Positions 9,482 through 19,013 of a DNA stretch of 64,000 bases are shown here, piece by piece. The notes beneath the pieces are model-generated. The model had not been told where the DNA came from and made no database searches. It was given only the letters and a program-made list of their open reading frames with translations. Positions within the stretch are counted from its first letter, which is position 1, and each line of letters starts with the position of its first letter. A program made the translations under genes and the position numbers. Source of the DNA: Pectobacterium zantedeschiae (GTDB taxonomy: Bacteria > Pseudomonadota > Gammaproteobacteria > Enterobacterales > Enterobacteriaceae); assembly GCF_004137795.1 (NCBI RefSeq), contig NZ_NWTM01000001.1, forward strand, positions 2,097,229-2,161,228, read 5' to 3'.

Positions 9482-9516
9482 AATGATTGCCGTTGAATAT
9501 GAGCTTGTTCAAACAC

Positions 9517-9547
9517 ATGACGTCAGTATGCAATGTACTGACGTCAT
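9517..9547. repeat. Perfect 12 bp inverted repeat
   Basis: ATGACGTCAGTA (9517-9528) and TACTGACGTCAT (9536-9547) are perfect reverse complements around a 7-base loop. Each arm contains the palindrome TGACGTCA. It lies between the convergent permease and ybfA genes, so it could be a terminator stem without U-tract or a protein-binding site. Confidence 0.7.
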
Positions 9548-9593
9548 CATTACGCGAACAGGACAGCCAACGGCAGGCTGGCGAGAGATATTA

Positions 9594-9800
9594 TCAATAG
9601 AAATCGCAGGCAGCGGCTTCAGACTGCGCCATCCATACCGGTTTATCGCTAGTTTTCAGCCAGACACGGTGTAAATAGCTGTAAAAACGTGCCCGATCGC
9701 GGCGAAACAGCATCACCGGTAACGCCAGCAGGCCGATGGCAACCACAGCAGCGCGACGCAGGAGAATACGGTGCAAGGGATAAGTAGTATAAAGCGACAT
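9594..9800 (-). CDS. ybfA: Small membrane protein YbfA (DUF2517)
   Basis: A 68-residue protein, the same length as E. coli YbfA, which is also the neighbour of kdpF. One transmembrane segment is predicted at about residues 14-32 ([16 protein letters not shown]), followed by the strongly conserved tail [20 protein letters not shown] and ending CDFY. The start at 9800 ([11 protein letters not shown]) follows GAGGAGG on the minus strand; an upstream in-frame ATG would add 16 residues not found in the family. Function unknown. It is divergent from kdpF and may share its control region. Confidence 0.87.
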   Translation of the reverse strand: MSLYTTYPLHRILLRRAAVVAIGLLALPVMLFRRDRARFYSYLHRVWLKTSDKPVWMAQSEAAACDFY

Positions 9801-10209
9801 AACGATCCTCCTCTGGGATAAGCGCCCTTTTTCAGGAGCGCTTTTCATAACGATAAAATAAGAACTGTGACATTGGTTAAAATTTTACCGCCTTTCCTGA
9901 AAGTTTACTACTCATCGGACCAGAAAAAGATGAAATAATCGCCAATTTTTTCGCCATCTTGTCATTAAGTTACAGCAACGTTAAAAACAAACTCACCATT
10001 AGTTAATTTATGGTTTTAGATTGGATCAATTTACTCCCGCACTTCTCACTACATAGGATGTTATTCACCCCGTAACCTCATAACCGCCTCTCACGCCTGC
10101 TTTTCACTCCATTTTTATACTTTTTTTACGCCCACAGACGGGAAATTTGCACCTTCTTTTCCTGCGTTTTCCTACCCTGACGCTGTCTATTTTGTTCTGG
10201 AGGTGTGTT
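9801..10209. other. ybfA-kdpF control region
   Basis: A 409 bp divergent spacer without a gene. It is AT-rich in the middle and holds the likely KdpE-binding T-tract and kdpF promoter near its right end (listed separately). Nothing else definite is seen. Confidence 0.6.
10110..10178 (+). promoter_or_regulatory. kdpFABC promoter with KdpE-type T-tract
   Basis: ATTTTTATACTTTTTTTACG at 10111-10130 is nearly identical, from memory, to the T-rich KdpE-binding site upstream of E. coli kdpF. The downstream element CCTACCCTGAC (10171-10181) resembles the E. coli kdp -10 region TACCCT. Distance to the kdpF GTG (10210) is sensible. Recognition by similarity only. Confidence 0.65.
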
Positions 10210-10299
10210 GTGACACTTAGCATCGTCTTAGGTGGCCTGCTCGTGCTGCTGTTACTGGCCTATCTGATTTATGCCCTGTTGAAGGCGGAGGAATTCTGA
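10210..10299 (+). CDS. kdpF: K+-transporting ATPase small subunit KdpF
   Basis: A 29-residue single-span inner-membrane peptide too short for most gene finders. Translation from the GTG at 10210 gives a hydrophobic segment ([19 protein letters not shown]) ending KAEEF, matching the KdpF pattern of E. coli, which ends NAEAF. KdpF stabilises the KdpABC complex. GGAGG at 10199-10203 is well placed. The stop TGA overlaps the kdpA ATG by one base, indicating translational coupling. Confidence 0.93.
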   Translation: MTLSIVLGGLLVLLLLAYLIYALLKAEEF

Positions 10300-11987
10300 T
10301 GGCCGCTGACGCTTTTTTACTGATCTTTGGCCTGCTGCTCACGGTGCTGATCGTCGCTCAGCCGTTGGGTAGCGGGCTGGCTCGCCTGATTGAGGGTGAA
10401 ACGGGTACGCTCCTGCAAAAATTCGAAACGGGGACAGCGCATTTCTTCGCTCTGGATACAACTGAGATGCGCTGGCAGCAGTATGCTGCGGCTATTCTGA
10501 CCCTTAACCTGATCGGTATTGTCGTCCTGTTTGTGCTGTTAATGGTACAGGGCTACCTGCCGTTTAACCCAGAAAATATGCCGGGGCTGTCGTGGCATTT
10601 AGCGTTAAACACCGCCGTCAGCTTTGTCACCAACACGAATTGGCAGGCTTACAGCGGTGAAAATTCGCTGAGCTACCTAAGCCAGATGGTCGGATTAACG
10701 GTACAAAACTTCCTTTCCGCCGCCAGCGGCATTGCGGTGGCCTTCGCGTTAATCCGCGCTTTTTCCCGTCGCTGTGTCGATACGCTGGGCAACGCGTGGC
10801 TCGACCTGTTACGTATCACGCTGTACGTGTTGCTGCCGCTGTCCCTGCTATTGGCGCTGTTTTTTGTCAGTCAGGGGGTATTGCAGAACCTACTGCCTTA
10901 TCAACATCTGACCACGCTCGACGGTGCAGCACAAACGCTGCCGATGGGACCCGTTGCCTCACAGGAAGCCATTAAACTACTGGGTACCAACGGCGGCGGT
11001 TTCTTTGGCGCAAACTCCGCGCATCCGTTTGAAAACCCGACGGCACTCAGCAATATCGTGCAAATGCTGGCGATCCTGCTGATTCCTACTGCGCTGTGCT
11101 TCGCCTTTGGTAAAGCCGTCAGCGACAAGCGTCAGGGCCATGCGCTGCTGTGGGCAATGGCGCTCATCTTTATCGTTGCGGCGGCCGTGGTGATAAAAAT
11201 GGAAATCACCGGTAACCCACATCTGCTGGCATTAGGGGCAGACAGCGCCGTGAATCTGGAAGGCAAAGAGACGCGCTTTGGCGTTCTGACTTCCAGCCTG
11301 TATGCCGTTGTCACCACGGCAACCTCAACAGGTGCAGTGAACGCCATGCATGACTCCTTCACGGCACTCGGCGGTATGGTTCCCATGTGGCTGATGCAGC
11401 TTGGCGAAGTGGTGTTCGGCGGCGTCGGATCAGGACTATACGGCATGCTGCTGTTTGTGCTTCTGACCGTCTTTATCGCTGGCCTGATGATTGGCCGCTC
11501 GCCGGAATATCTGGGTAAAAAAATCGAAGTCTACGAGATGAAGATGACGGCGCTGGCGATACTGATTCCCCCTGCGCTAGTGCTGCTCGGTACGGCAATC
11601 GCGCTGAGTACTGACGCCGGACGCAGCGGTATCCTGAACCCCGGCGCACACGGCTTTAGCGAGGTGCTCTATGCCGTATCTTCCGCCGCGAATAACAACG
11701 GCAGCGCATTTGCTGGCCTGGGCGTCAACACGCCGTTCTATAACGTCTTGCTCGCTATCGCTATGCTGCTGGGTCGCTTTGCCGTCATGGTGCCTGTGCT
11801 GGCTATCGCCGGTTCGCTGGTCGTGAAAAAGCGCCAGCCGGAAAGCAAAGGCTCACTGTCTACCCGCAGTCCGCTGTTTATCGGCATGCTCATCGCCATC
11901 GTTCTGCTGATTGGTGCGCTGACATTTATCCCTGCACTGGCGTTAGGGCCAGTGGCTGAACATTTACAGTTCGGCCTGACCCACTAA
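10299..11987 (+). CDS. kdpA: K+-transporting ATPase channel subunit KdpA
   Basis: A 562-residue polytopic inner-membrane protein, the K+-selective channel-like subunit of the high-affinity Kdp pump. The four selectivity-filter repeats are visible: [11 protein letters not shown] at 111-121, [20 protein letters not shown] near 228-247, [14 protein letters not shown] near 340-353, and [14 protein letters not shown] near 465-478. Length agrees with E. coli (557). It overlaps kdpF by one base and is followed by kdpB after 15 bases. Expression is expected at low K+ through KdpDE. Confidence 0.98.
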   Translation: MAADAFLLIFGLLLTVLIVAQPLGSGLARLIEGETGTLLQKFETGTAHFFALDTTEMRWQQYAAAILTLNLIGIVVLFVLLMVQGYLPFNPENMPGLSWHLALNTAVSFVTNTNWQAYSGENSLSYLSQMVGLTVQNFLSAASGIAVAFALIRAFSRRCVDTLGNAWLDLLRITLYVLLPLSLLLALFFVSQGVLQNLLPYQHLTTLDGAAQTLPMGPVASQEAIKLLGTNGGGFFGANSAHPFENPTALSNIVQMLAILLIPTALCFAFGKAVSDKRQGHALLWAMALIFIVAAAVVIKMEITGNPHLLALGADSAVNLEGKETRFGVLTSSLYAVVTTATSTGAVNAMHDSFTALGGMVPMWLMQLGEVVFGGVGSGLYGMLLFVLLTVFIAGLMIGRSPEYLGKKIEVYEMKMTALAILIPPALVLLGTAIALSTDAGRSGILNPGAHGFSEVLYAVSSAANNNGSAFAGLGVNTPFYNVLLAIAMLLGRFAVMVPVLAIAGSLVVKKRQPESKGSLSTRSPLFIGMLIAIVLLIGALTFIPALALGPVAEHLQFGLTH

Positions 11988-12002
11988 GGCTGGAGACTCT
12001 TT

Positions 12003-14147
12003 ATGACTCGTCACACGATGAATCATCAGGCAACACAGGAACCGACCTCATCTCAACAGGATGAGGTCTCCCGCCACGTTGGCAAACGTAAACAGCAAAC
12101 GCTGTTTGATAGAACGTTAATCCGCTCGGCGCTGAAAGATGCGCTGAAGAAACTCGACCCACGCGTGCAGTGGCACAACCCGGTCATGTTTGTGGTGTAT
12201 CTCGGCAGTATGCTAACCACCCTTGTCTGGCTGGCTATTCTGGCAGGTAAAACGGAAGGTAATGCCGTGTTTACCGGGCTGGTGTCACTCTGGTTATGGT
12301 TTACCGTGCTATTTGCCAACATGGCCGAAGCGCTGGCAGAAGGTCGCAGTAAAGCGCAGGCAAACGCGCTAAAAGGCGTAAAAAAAACCAGTTGGGCTAA
12401 CAAGCTCACTGCGCCAAATCACAACGCCAGTTCGGAGTCAGTTCCAGCCGACAGTCTGCGCAAAGGCGATATCGTACTGGTAAGCGCGGGTGAAACCATC
12501 CCGTGCGACGGTGAAGTGCTGGAAGGCGGCGCATCAGTCGATGAGAGCGCCATTACCGGGGAGTCGGCTCCCGTCATCCGCGAGTCCGGCGGCGATTTCG
12601 CTTCCGTCACGGGCGGTACGCGCGTGCTGTCCGACTGGCTGGTGATTCAGTGTAGCGTCAACCCCGGCGAAACCTTCCTCGATCGCATGATCGCGATGGT
12701 CGAAGGTGCGCAGCGTCGTAAAACGCCAAACGAAATCGCACTGACCATTCTGTTGATCGAGTTAACGCTCATCTTCCTACTGGTGACAGCGACGCTCTAT
12801 CCATTTTCCTGGTTTGGTGTACAAGCTAATCACAGCGGCGATGTCGTCGGTGTAACCGTACTTGTCGCTCTGCTCGTCTGTCTGATCCCGACCACCATCG
12901 GCAGCCTGCTGTCAGCTATCGGCGTAGCAGGAATGAGCCGGATGCTGGGGGCTAACGTCATTGCCACCAGCGGCCGGGCGGTCGAAGCGGCGGGCGATAT
13001 CGACGTTCTATTACTGGATAAGACCGGCACCATTACACTGGGTAATCGCCAGGCTTCCGCCTTCCTGCCCGCGCCGGGCGTCACCGAGCAAGCGCTGGCT
13101 GACGCCGCACGCCTCGCCTCGTTAGCCGATGAAACGCCCGAAGGCCGCAGCATCGTGGTGCTGGCAAAACAGCGCTTTAATCTGGCGGAACAAGACTTAC
13201 AACAATTAGACGCAACCTTTGTTCCCTTTACTGCCCAGACGCGCATGAGTGGCGTCAATTTCGGGCAACGTACCATTCGTAAAGGCGCCGTCGATGCCCT
13301 GCGTCGCTACATTGAAGCGAACAATGGCGATTTCCCGCATCAGGTCGAGGAAGCGGTATCCAACGTTGCACGTAGCGGGGGAACGCCGCTGGTCGTTGCA
13401 GAAGGCAAACGCGTGCTTGGCGTGGTGGAACTGAAAGATATCGTGAAAAGCGGCATCAAAACACGCTTTGCCGAGCTGCGCAGCATGGGGATCAAAACCG
13501 TGATGATCACCGGTGATAACCCGCTCACAGCGGCAGCTATTGCCGCAGAAGCAGGCGTCGATGATTTTCTGGCGGAAGCCACACCGGAAACCAAGCTGGC
13601 GCTGATTCGCCAGTATCAGGCCGAAGGTCGGCTGGTGGCAATGACAGGCGACGGCACTAACGATGCTCCCGCACTGGCGCAGGCAGACGTTGCGGTTGCC
13701 ATGAACTCCGGTACGCAGGCCGCGAAAGAAGCGGGCAACATGGTCGATCTGGATTCCAACCCGACCAAGCTGATCGAAGTGGTGCATATCGGCAAACAGA
13801 TGCTGATGACGCGCGGCTCGCTGACGACGTTCAGTATCGCCAACGACGTGGCGAAATATTTCGCCATTATCCCAGCCGCCTTTGCTGCCACCTATCCGCA
13901 GCTCAATGCGTTAAACGTGATGCAGTTGCACTCCCCCACGTCGGCCATGCTGTCAGCGGTGATCTTCAATGCGCTGATTATCGTGTTTCTCATCCCGTTA
14001 GCGCTTAAAGGGATTAGCTATCGACCCATGAGCGCGGCAGCACAGCTAAGCCGCAATCTGTGGATTTATGGTCTTGGCGGGCTGCTGGTGCCGTTCCTCG
14101 GTATCAAGCTCATTGATATGTTACTGACCGTGCTGAATCTGGCTTAA
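12003..14147 (+). CDS. kdpB: K+-transporting P-type ATPase subunit KdpB
   Basis: A 714-residue P-type ATPase that energises KdpA. The phosphorylated aspartate is D339 in [12 protein letters not shown]; the actuator loop has [10 protein letters not shown] near 178-187; the hinge [20 protein letters not shown] is near 547-566. The protein is about 30 residues longer than E. coli KdpB because of a polar, glutamine-rich N-terminal extension before [18 protein letters not shown]. An in-frame ATG at 12018 would shorten this by five residues. The start at 12003 has GGAG suitably placed. Confidence 0.97.
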   Translation: MTRHTMNHQATQEPTSSQQDEVSRHVGKRKQQTLFDRTLIRSALKDALKKLDPRVQWHNPVMFVVYLGSMLTTLVWLAILAGKTEGNAVFTGLVSLWLWFTVLFANMAEALAEGRSKAQANALKGVKKTSWANKLTAPNHNASSESVPADSLRKGDIVLVSAGETIPCDGEVLEGGASVDESAITGESAPVIRESGGDFASVTGGTRVLSDWLVIQCSVNPGETFLDRMIAMVEGAQRRKTPNEIALTILLIELTLIFLLVTATLYPFSWFGVQANHSGDVVGVTVLVALLVCLIPTTIGSLLSAIGVAGMSRMLGANVIATSGRAVEAAGDIDVLLLDKTGTITLGNRQASAFLPAPGVTEQALADAARLASLADETPEGRSIVVLAKQRFNLAEQDLQQLDATFVPFTAQTRMSGVNFGQRTIRKGAVDALRRYIEANNGDFPHQVEEAVSNVARSGGTPLVVAEGKRVLGVVELKDIVKSGIKTRFAELRSMGIKTVMITGDNPLTAAAIAAEAGVDDFLAEATPETKLALIRQYQAEGRLVAMTGDGTNDAPALAQADVAVAMNSGTQAAKEAGNMVDLDSNPTKLIEVVHIGKQMLMTRGSLTTFSIANDVAKYFAIIPAAFAATYPQLNALNVMQLHSPTSAMLSAVIFNALIIVFLIPLALKGISYRPMSAAAQLSRNLWIYGLGGLLVPFLGIKLIDMLLTVLNLA

Positions 14148-14159
14148 GGACTGACGGGT

Positions 14160-14735
14160 ATGCGTTATTTACGTTCTTCTTTGTTTTTATTCTTGTTATT
14201 ACTCCTGTTGACCGGTCTGGCGTATCCGCTGCTGACCACCGTGCTGGCACAGTGGCTATTTCCAGCACAGGCAAACGGATCGCTGATTTATCGTGACAAT
14301 ACCGTCGTCGGTTCATCCCTGATCGGGCAGTCGTTCAGTCGGGCTGGCTATTTTCAGGGACGCCCCTCCGCGACGTCGGATGCACCCTATAACGCGCTGG
14401 CGTCGGGCGGTAGCAACTTGGCCGCCAGCAATCCGGCGTTGGATAAACAGATTGGCGAACGCGCCACTTACTGGCATCAGGCCGTCGGCAATCAGAATCC
14501 AGTACCTACTGAGCTGTTGACGGCATCCGGCAGCGGACTGGATCCGCAGATATCCCCAGAGGCGGCACGCTACCAGGCGCTCTACATCGCCCAGGCCAGA
14601 GGGATGTCGCTCCAGCAGGTACAGCAATTAATCGATCGCTTTACTGAGACCAGTAGGCCCGCGTTCATCGGGCAACCCGCGGTCAATGTCCTGCTGCTTA
14701 ATCTGGCGCTGGATAAGGAAAAACCGCTGCCCTAA
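14160..14735 (+). CDS. kdpC: K+-transporting ATPase subunit KdpC
   Basis: A 191-residue subunit with one N-terminal transmembrane segment (residues about 7-29, SLFLFLLLLLLTGLAYPLL) and a periplasmic domain. Family motifs include SLIGQSFSRAGYFQGRPSAT near 57-76 and ALYIAQARGMSLQQVQQLID near 140-159. KdpC helps couple ATP hydrolysis to transport. It lies 12 bases after kdpB. In E. coli kdpD follows at once; here a 301 bp gap with an inverted-repeat element follows. Confidence 0.97.
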   Translation: MRYLRSSLFLFLLLLLLTGLAYPLLTTVLAQWLFPAQANGSLIYRDNTVVGSSLIGQSFSRAGYFQGRPSATSDAPYNALASGGSNLAASNPALDKQIGERATYWHQAVGNQNPVPTELLTASGSGLDPQISPEAARYQALYIAQARGMSLQQVQQLIDRFTETSRPAFIGQPAVNVLLLNLALDKEKPLP

Positions 14736-15036
14736 TCGACAGTGCGTTACTATTAATCATTATACGGAACCCCGCTGAGGCCGTAGAGCGGTGGTAATGG
14801 GTAGATCGTAAAGACTCTGTGAATACGTCCCTGTACGCTCGGCTTGCGCGGATATGAATCTCATCCCTGAGATTCACCCTTACAGAGCCGTCGCAAGCGA
14901 CGTTCAAAAACGTTCCCGACGTTTTTGTCCCTGGCGCAAACGCTTTACTCTTCTATCCCATTACCACCGTTTTCGTTCCACAAATCGCTATCTGCGGCCT
15001 GACCACGGTTCAGGCCGCGCTAATAAGGGATAGAAC
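14736..15036. other. kdpC-kdpD gap
   Basis: A 301 bp interval inside the kdp locus, mostly filled by the inverted-repeat element at 14789-14969. After it, CTGCGGCCTGACCACGGTTC may pair with GGCCGC near 15013-15018. The AAGGGA at 15025-15030 serves kdpD. No gene. Confidence 0.6.
14789..14969. repeat. Inverted-repeat element family A, copy 1 (181 bp)
   Basis: The two ends are the same 13 bases in inverse orientation: CGGTGGTAATGGG at 14789-14801 and CCCATTACCACCG at 14957-14969. Inside are several smaller palindromes: TGAATCTCA/TGAGATTCA, CGTCGC/GCGACG and CAAAAACGT/ACGTTTTTG. A second copy, on the opposite strand, is at 48722-48902 and matches over its whole length with scattered differences. 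No reading frame, so a MITE-like or structured-RNA element. No obvious target-site duplication. Confidence 0.88.
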
Positions 15037-17784
15037 ATGATTGACGGTGAAGATCGTCGCCCGGATCCCGATAGCCTGCTGGCACAAGTCGGTACACCGC
15101 CGCGTGGCAAACTGAAAATCTTTTTTGGCGCCTGTGCAGGCGTAGGGAAAACCTATGCCATGTTGCAGGAAGCTCAACGGCTACGGGCGCAAGGATTGGA
15201 TATTCTTGTTGGCGTGGTCGAAACCCACGGACGTAGCGAAACCGCCGCGCTGCTGGATGGATTACCGCAACAGCCTCTCAAGCATCTTCGCCATCACGGT
15301 CGCCACACTGTTGAATTCGATCTGGATGCTGCACTCGCACGCTGTCCGGCACTGATTCTGATCGACGAACTGGCACACAGCAACGTCCATGGCTCACGTC
15401 ATCCCAAGCGCTGGCAGGACGTGCAGGAACTACTTGATGCCGGTATCGATGTCTTTACTACGGTGAACGTCCAGCATCTGGAAAGCCTGAACGACGTGGT
15501 CGGGGGCGTCACGGGGATAAGAGTGCGAGAAACGGTGCCGGATCCGATCTTCGATCAGGCCAGCGAAGTCATTTTGGTGGACCTGCCGCCAGACGACCTG
15601 CGACAGCGTTTGAATGAAGGCAAAGTGTATTTGCCGCTTCAGGCCGAACGTGCCGTCGAGAATTTTTTCCGTAAAGGAAATTTGATCGCCCTACGCGAGT
15701 TGGCACTGAGACGTATGGCAGATCGGGTTGACGATCAAATGCGCGCCATGCGTGCTGGACAAGGTCGAGAACAAGTCTGGCATACACGCGACGCCATTCT
15801 GTTATGCATCGGTCACGGCACAGGCAATGAAAAACTGGTGCGCACGGCAGCACGGCTCGCGGCGCGCTTAGGCAGCGCCTGGCATGCGGTTTATGTTGAA
15901 ACGCCGCGCCTGCACCGCTTACCCGAACCGCAGCGGCGTGCCATTTTACGTGCACTCAAGCTGGCGCAGGATCTCGGGGCAGAAACCGTTACGCTATCCG
16001 AACCCGATGAAGAGATTGCCGTCCTGCGCTATGCGCGTGAGCATAACCTCGGCAAAATCGTCATTGGCCGCCATGTGGAACAGCGCTTCGGCTGGTGGTG
16101 GCGCACCCGTTTTGCCGAACGGCTCGGCAGGCTGGGGCCGGATCTCGATCTGGTTGTGGTCGCTGTGCAGGACGACGTGCCTGCCGCACCAATTAAGACA
16201 CCTGATGCACGTGGGCTGGTAGAGAAATGGCGCATGCAGCTATTCGGTTGCGGGTTGGCAACGCTGCTGTGTGCCTTTATCACCCTGCTCGCCTCATGGT
16301 CGCCGTTTGCCATGCTGGAACCGGTCAATCTGGTGATGATCTATCTGCTGGCCGTCGTGATCGTCGCGCTTTTCTTTGGCCGCTGGCCGTCAGTATTCGC
16401 GGCCGTCATCAACGTTGCCAGTTTCGATCTCTTCTTTATTCTGCCACGCGGCACATTTGCCGTATCGGATGCCCAATATCTAGTGACCTTTGCCGTCATG
16501 CTCGGCGTCGGCCTGCTGGTCGGTAACCTGACGGCAGGCGTGCGCTATCAGGCCAGAGTCGCCCGCTATCGCGAGCAGCGCGTCCGTCATCTGTATGAGA
16601 TGTCCAAGGCACTGAACCGCAGCCTGTCTAGCGCCGATATCGTCGAAACCAGTCAGCATTTTCTCAGCACAACGTTTCAGGCCAAGATCGCAGTTCTGCT
16701 GGCCGATAGCCTGCACCACACCTCGTCCGACTTAGCGCAGCCCACACGGGATAATCAGCAGTTGATCGTAGATAACGCTATCGCTCGCTGGAGCTTCGAT
16801 CATCGTGCGCCTGCCGGAGCGGGAACATCCACCCTGCCCGGCGTGCCGTATCAGATTCTGCCGCTCGCCACCACGCAGCAAATCTTCGGCGTCTTGGCTA
16901 TCGAACCCAATAACGCACGGCAGTTGATGATTCCCGAGCAACAGCGCCTGCTGGAAACCTTTACCGTGCTGATCGCCAATGCACTGGAGCGTCTGCACCT
17001 GATGCAAAGTACGGAAAATGCCAGGCTGGATGCCGAGCGTGAGCAATTGCGTAACTCGTTGCTTGCCGCACTTTCGCACGATCTACGTACTCCGCTGACC
17101 GTACTTTTTGGTCAGGCTGAAATTCTGACGCTGAATCTGGCGAGCGAAGGGTCGCCTTATGCTCAGCAGGCTAACCAGATTCGCCAGCACATTTTAAACA
17201 CGACACGGCTGGTAAATAATCTGCTCGATATGGCACGTATTCAGTCGGATGGTTTTAACCTGCGTAAAGAGTGGCAAACGCCGGAGGAGTTAATCGGTAG
17301 TGCCCTGCAACAGTTGGAAACCGCACTGGCGAAAAACACTATCCGGGTTAATCTACCCGATGAGATGGTTCTGGTTTATTGTGATGCTGGCTTGATGGAG
17401 CGCGTGTTCATTAACCTGCTGGAGAATGCGCTGAAATACGCCGGAGAGCAGGCTACGATCGTTATTTCGGCAAGCGTTATTCCAATAAGTGCCGCCATGC
17501 AGACCGATATGCAGGAAAACGCACTGGAAATCATCGTGCAGGACAATGGCCCAGGGATTGAGCACGGGCAGGAAAGCATGATTTTTGATAAATTCTCCCG
17601 CGGCCACAAAGAGTCATCGATTCCCGGCGTAGGACTGGGGCTGGCGATCTGCCGGGCAATTGTGGAAATTCACGGCGGTCGTATCTGGGCAACTCATGCC
17701 GAAAGCGGCGGTGCAGCCTTCCATTTCACGCTACCGCTGTCGGCACCGCCAGATCTCGAACCGGAAGATATTGAGGAGCACTGA
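15037..17784 (+). CDS. kdpD: Sensor histidine kinase KdpD
   Basis: A 915-residue inner-membrane sensor kinase for K+ limitation. The N-terminal KdpD domain has Walker A GACAGVGKTY at 31-40 and Walker B LILIDELAHSN near 106-116. A universal-stress-like domain follows (about 250-375), then four transmembrane segments (about 400-500), a GAF domain and the kinase core: phospho-acceptor H681 in ALSHDLRTPLTVLFGQ, N-box INLLENALKYA, and G-boxes DNGPGIE and GVGLGLAICRAIV. Length is about 20 above E. coli (894). kdpE begins 5 bases after the stop. Confidence 0.98.
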   Translation: MIDGEDRRPDPDSLLAQVGTPPRGKLKIFFGACAGVGKTYAMLQEAQRLRAQGLDILVGVVETHGRSETAALLDGLPQQPLKHLRHHGRHTVEFDLDAALARCPALILIDELAHSNVHGSRHPKRWQDVQELLDAGIDVFTTVNVQHLESLNDVVGGVTGIRVRETVPDPIFDQASEVILVDLPPDDLRQRLNEGKVYLPLQAERAVENFFRKGNLIALRELALRRMADRVDDQMRAMRAGQGREQVWHTRDAILLCIGHGTGNEKLVRTAARLAARLGSAWHAVYVETPRLHRLPEPQRRAILRALKLAQDLGAETVTLSEPDEEIAVLRYAREHNLGKIVIGRHVEQRFGWWWRTRFAERLGRLGPDLDLVVVAVQDDVPAAPIKTPDARGLVEKWRMQLFGCGLATLLCAFITLLASWSPFAMLEPVNLVMIYLLAVVIVALFFGRWPSVFAAVINVASFDLFFILPRGTFAVSDAQYLVTFAVMLGVGLLVGNLTAGVRYQARVARYREQRVRHLYEMSKALNRSLSSADIVETSQHFLSTTFQAKIAVLLADSLHHTSSDLAQPTRDNQQLIVDNAIARWSFDHRAPAGAGTSTLPGVPYQILPLATTQQIFGVLAIEPNNARQLMIPEQQRLLETFTVLIANALERLHLMQSTENARLDAEREQLRNSLLAALSHDLRTPLTVLFGQAEILTLNLASEGSPYAQQANQIRQHILNTTRLVNNLLDMARIQSDGFNLRKEWQTPEELIGSALQQLETALAKNTIRVNLPDEMVLVYCDAGLMERVFINLLENALKYAGEQATIVISASVIPISAAMQTDMQENALEIIVQDNGPGIEHGQESMIFDKFSRGHKESSIPGVGLGLAICRAIVEIHGGRIWATHAESGGAAFHFTLPLSAPPDLEPEDIEEH

Positions 17785-17789
17785 ATCCA

Positions 17790-18470
17790 TTGCAGGCCAC
17801 TATTCTGATCGTTGAAGATGAAAAAGAGATCCGTCGTTTTGTTCGTCAAGCGCTGGAAGGAGAAGGCTGTCGCGTATTTGACGCAGAAACGATGCAGCGC
17901 GGCCTGTTGGAAGCGGCCACGCGCAAACCCGATCTGATTATCCTCGATTTAGGCCTGCCGGACGGCAACGGTATTGACTACATCCGTGATTTACGCCAGT
18001 GGAGCAGCCTGCCCGTGATCGTGCTGTCTGCTCGTACCGACGAACAGGATAAAATAGACGCACTGGACGCTGGTGCCGATGATTACCTGACCAAACCATT
18101 TGGTATCGGAGAGCTGCTGGCACGACTGCGTGTCGCACTACGTCGCCATAGCAATACTCAGCAGGAAACGCCGCTGGTGAGTTTCGGTACGATCACCGTT
18201 GATTTGCTTAATCGACAGGTGAATCGCGATGGTCAGGCATTACACCTGACTCCCATTGAGTTTCGTCTGCTGGCGACTTTACTCGCCAGCCCCGGAAAAG
18301 TGCTGACGCAGCGCCAGCTTCTGACGCAGGTCTGGGGACCCAACGCCGTCGAGCACAGCCACTATCTACGCATTTATATGGGACATCTGCGCCAGAAGCT
18401 GGAAAGCGACCCCGCAAGACCGCGCCATCTATTGACTGAAACCGCTATCGGTTATCGATTTATGCCGTAA
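17790..18470 (+). CDS. kdpE: Response regulator KdpE
   Basis: A 226-residue OmpR/PhoB-type regulator that activates kdpFABC. The receiver domain (about 1-115) has D53 in LIILDLGLPDG as phosphorylation site, acidic residues in VEDEKE, and the conserved lysine in YLTKPFG. The DNA-binding winged helix follows (about 130-226), with HLTPIEFRLLATLLASPGKV and YLRIYMGHLRQKLE. The start is a TTG at 17790; GAGGAG lies 11 bases upstream inside the kdpD end. No in-frame ATG would preserve the first beta-strand. Confidence 0.96.
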   Translation: MQATILIVEDEKEIRRFVRQALEGEGCRVFDAETMQRGLLEAATRKPDLIILDLGLPDGNGIDYIRDLRQWSSLPVIVLSARTDEQDKIDALDAGADDYLTKPFGIGELLARLRVALRRHSNTQQETPLVSFGTITVDLLNRQVNRDGQALHLTPIEFRLLATLLASPGKVLTQRQLLTQVWGPNAVEHSHYLRIYMGHLRQKLESDPARPRHLLTETAIGYRFMP

Positions 18471-18489
18471 AATCATCTTTCTGTATCAG

Positions 18490-18535
18490 GCGACGTACGT
18501 GGAGAATATCTCCCGTAGTACGCGCCCGTCTTTTC
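18490..18535 (+). terminator. Probable terminator after kdpE
   Basis: An imperfect stem just downstream of kdpE: GCG/CGC, CGTAC (18494-18498) with GTACG (18518-18522), and GGAGA (18501-18505) with TCTCC (18509-18513) around ATA. CCGTCTTTTCTTC follows. The T-run is interrupted, so confidence is moderate. Confidence 0.45.
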
Positions 18536-18552
18536 TTCAGGAATACATCGTC

Positions 18553-18981
18553 ATGAGTAGTTGGTTGATTTACGCCTTGCTGTCTGCGGTATGCGCTGCG
18601 ATGGTCGCGATATTTGGCAAGATCGGTTTGCAAAATTTGGACGCTAATACGGCAACCGCGATTCGTGCCGTCATCATGGCGCTTTTTCTGGTGGGAGTGG
18701 TGGTCGCGCAAGGTAAGCTGGGGCTGGTCGGCGAGATTATTGCCAATAAGAAAGCACTGTTGTTCATTGTGCTCAGCGGCGTCGCGGGGGCATTGTCATG
18801 GCTGTTTTACTTTGTCGCGTTGAAGACCGGTAACGTCGCACAGGTCGCGCCGATCGATAAACTCAGCGTGGTATTTGCCGTTGTGCTGGCGGTCATACTG
18901 CTGGGAGAAAAAATTTCGCTGATGGCGGGAGCGGGTGTTGCGCTGATTTCCGCAGGTGCTCTACTGGTCGCGTTGGGATAA
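18553..18981 (+). CDS. Half-size EamA/DMT-family transporter
   Basis: A 142-residue inner-membrane protein with about five hydrophobic segments, one EamA domain rather than the two found in full-length drug/metabolite transporters. It begins MSSWLIYALLSAVCAAMVAI and ends VALISAGALLVALG. LSWLFYFVALKTGNVAQVAP near residues 79-98 and DKLSVVFAVVLAVILLGEKI near 100-119 are typical. Such half proteins probably dimerise. The start at 18553 has AGGA upstream; an earlier in-frame start at 18499 adds 18 non-hydrophobic residues overlapping the hairpin after kdpE. Substrate unknown. Confidence 0.85.
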   Translation: MSSWLIYALLSAVCAAMVAIFGKIGLQNLDANTATAIRAVIMALFLVGVVVAQGKLGLVGEIIANKKALLFIVLSGVAGALSWLFYFVALKTGNVAQVAPIDKLSVVFAVVLAVILLGEKISLMAGAGVALISAGALLVALG

Positions 18982-19013
18982 AGGCATTCTGCGTTTTCTG
19001 GTTGTACGAGATG

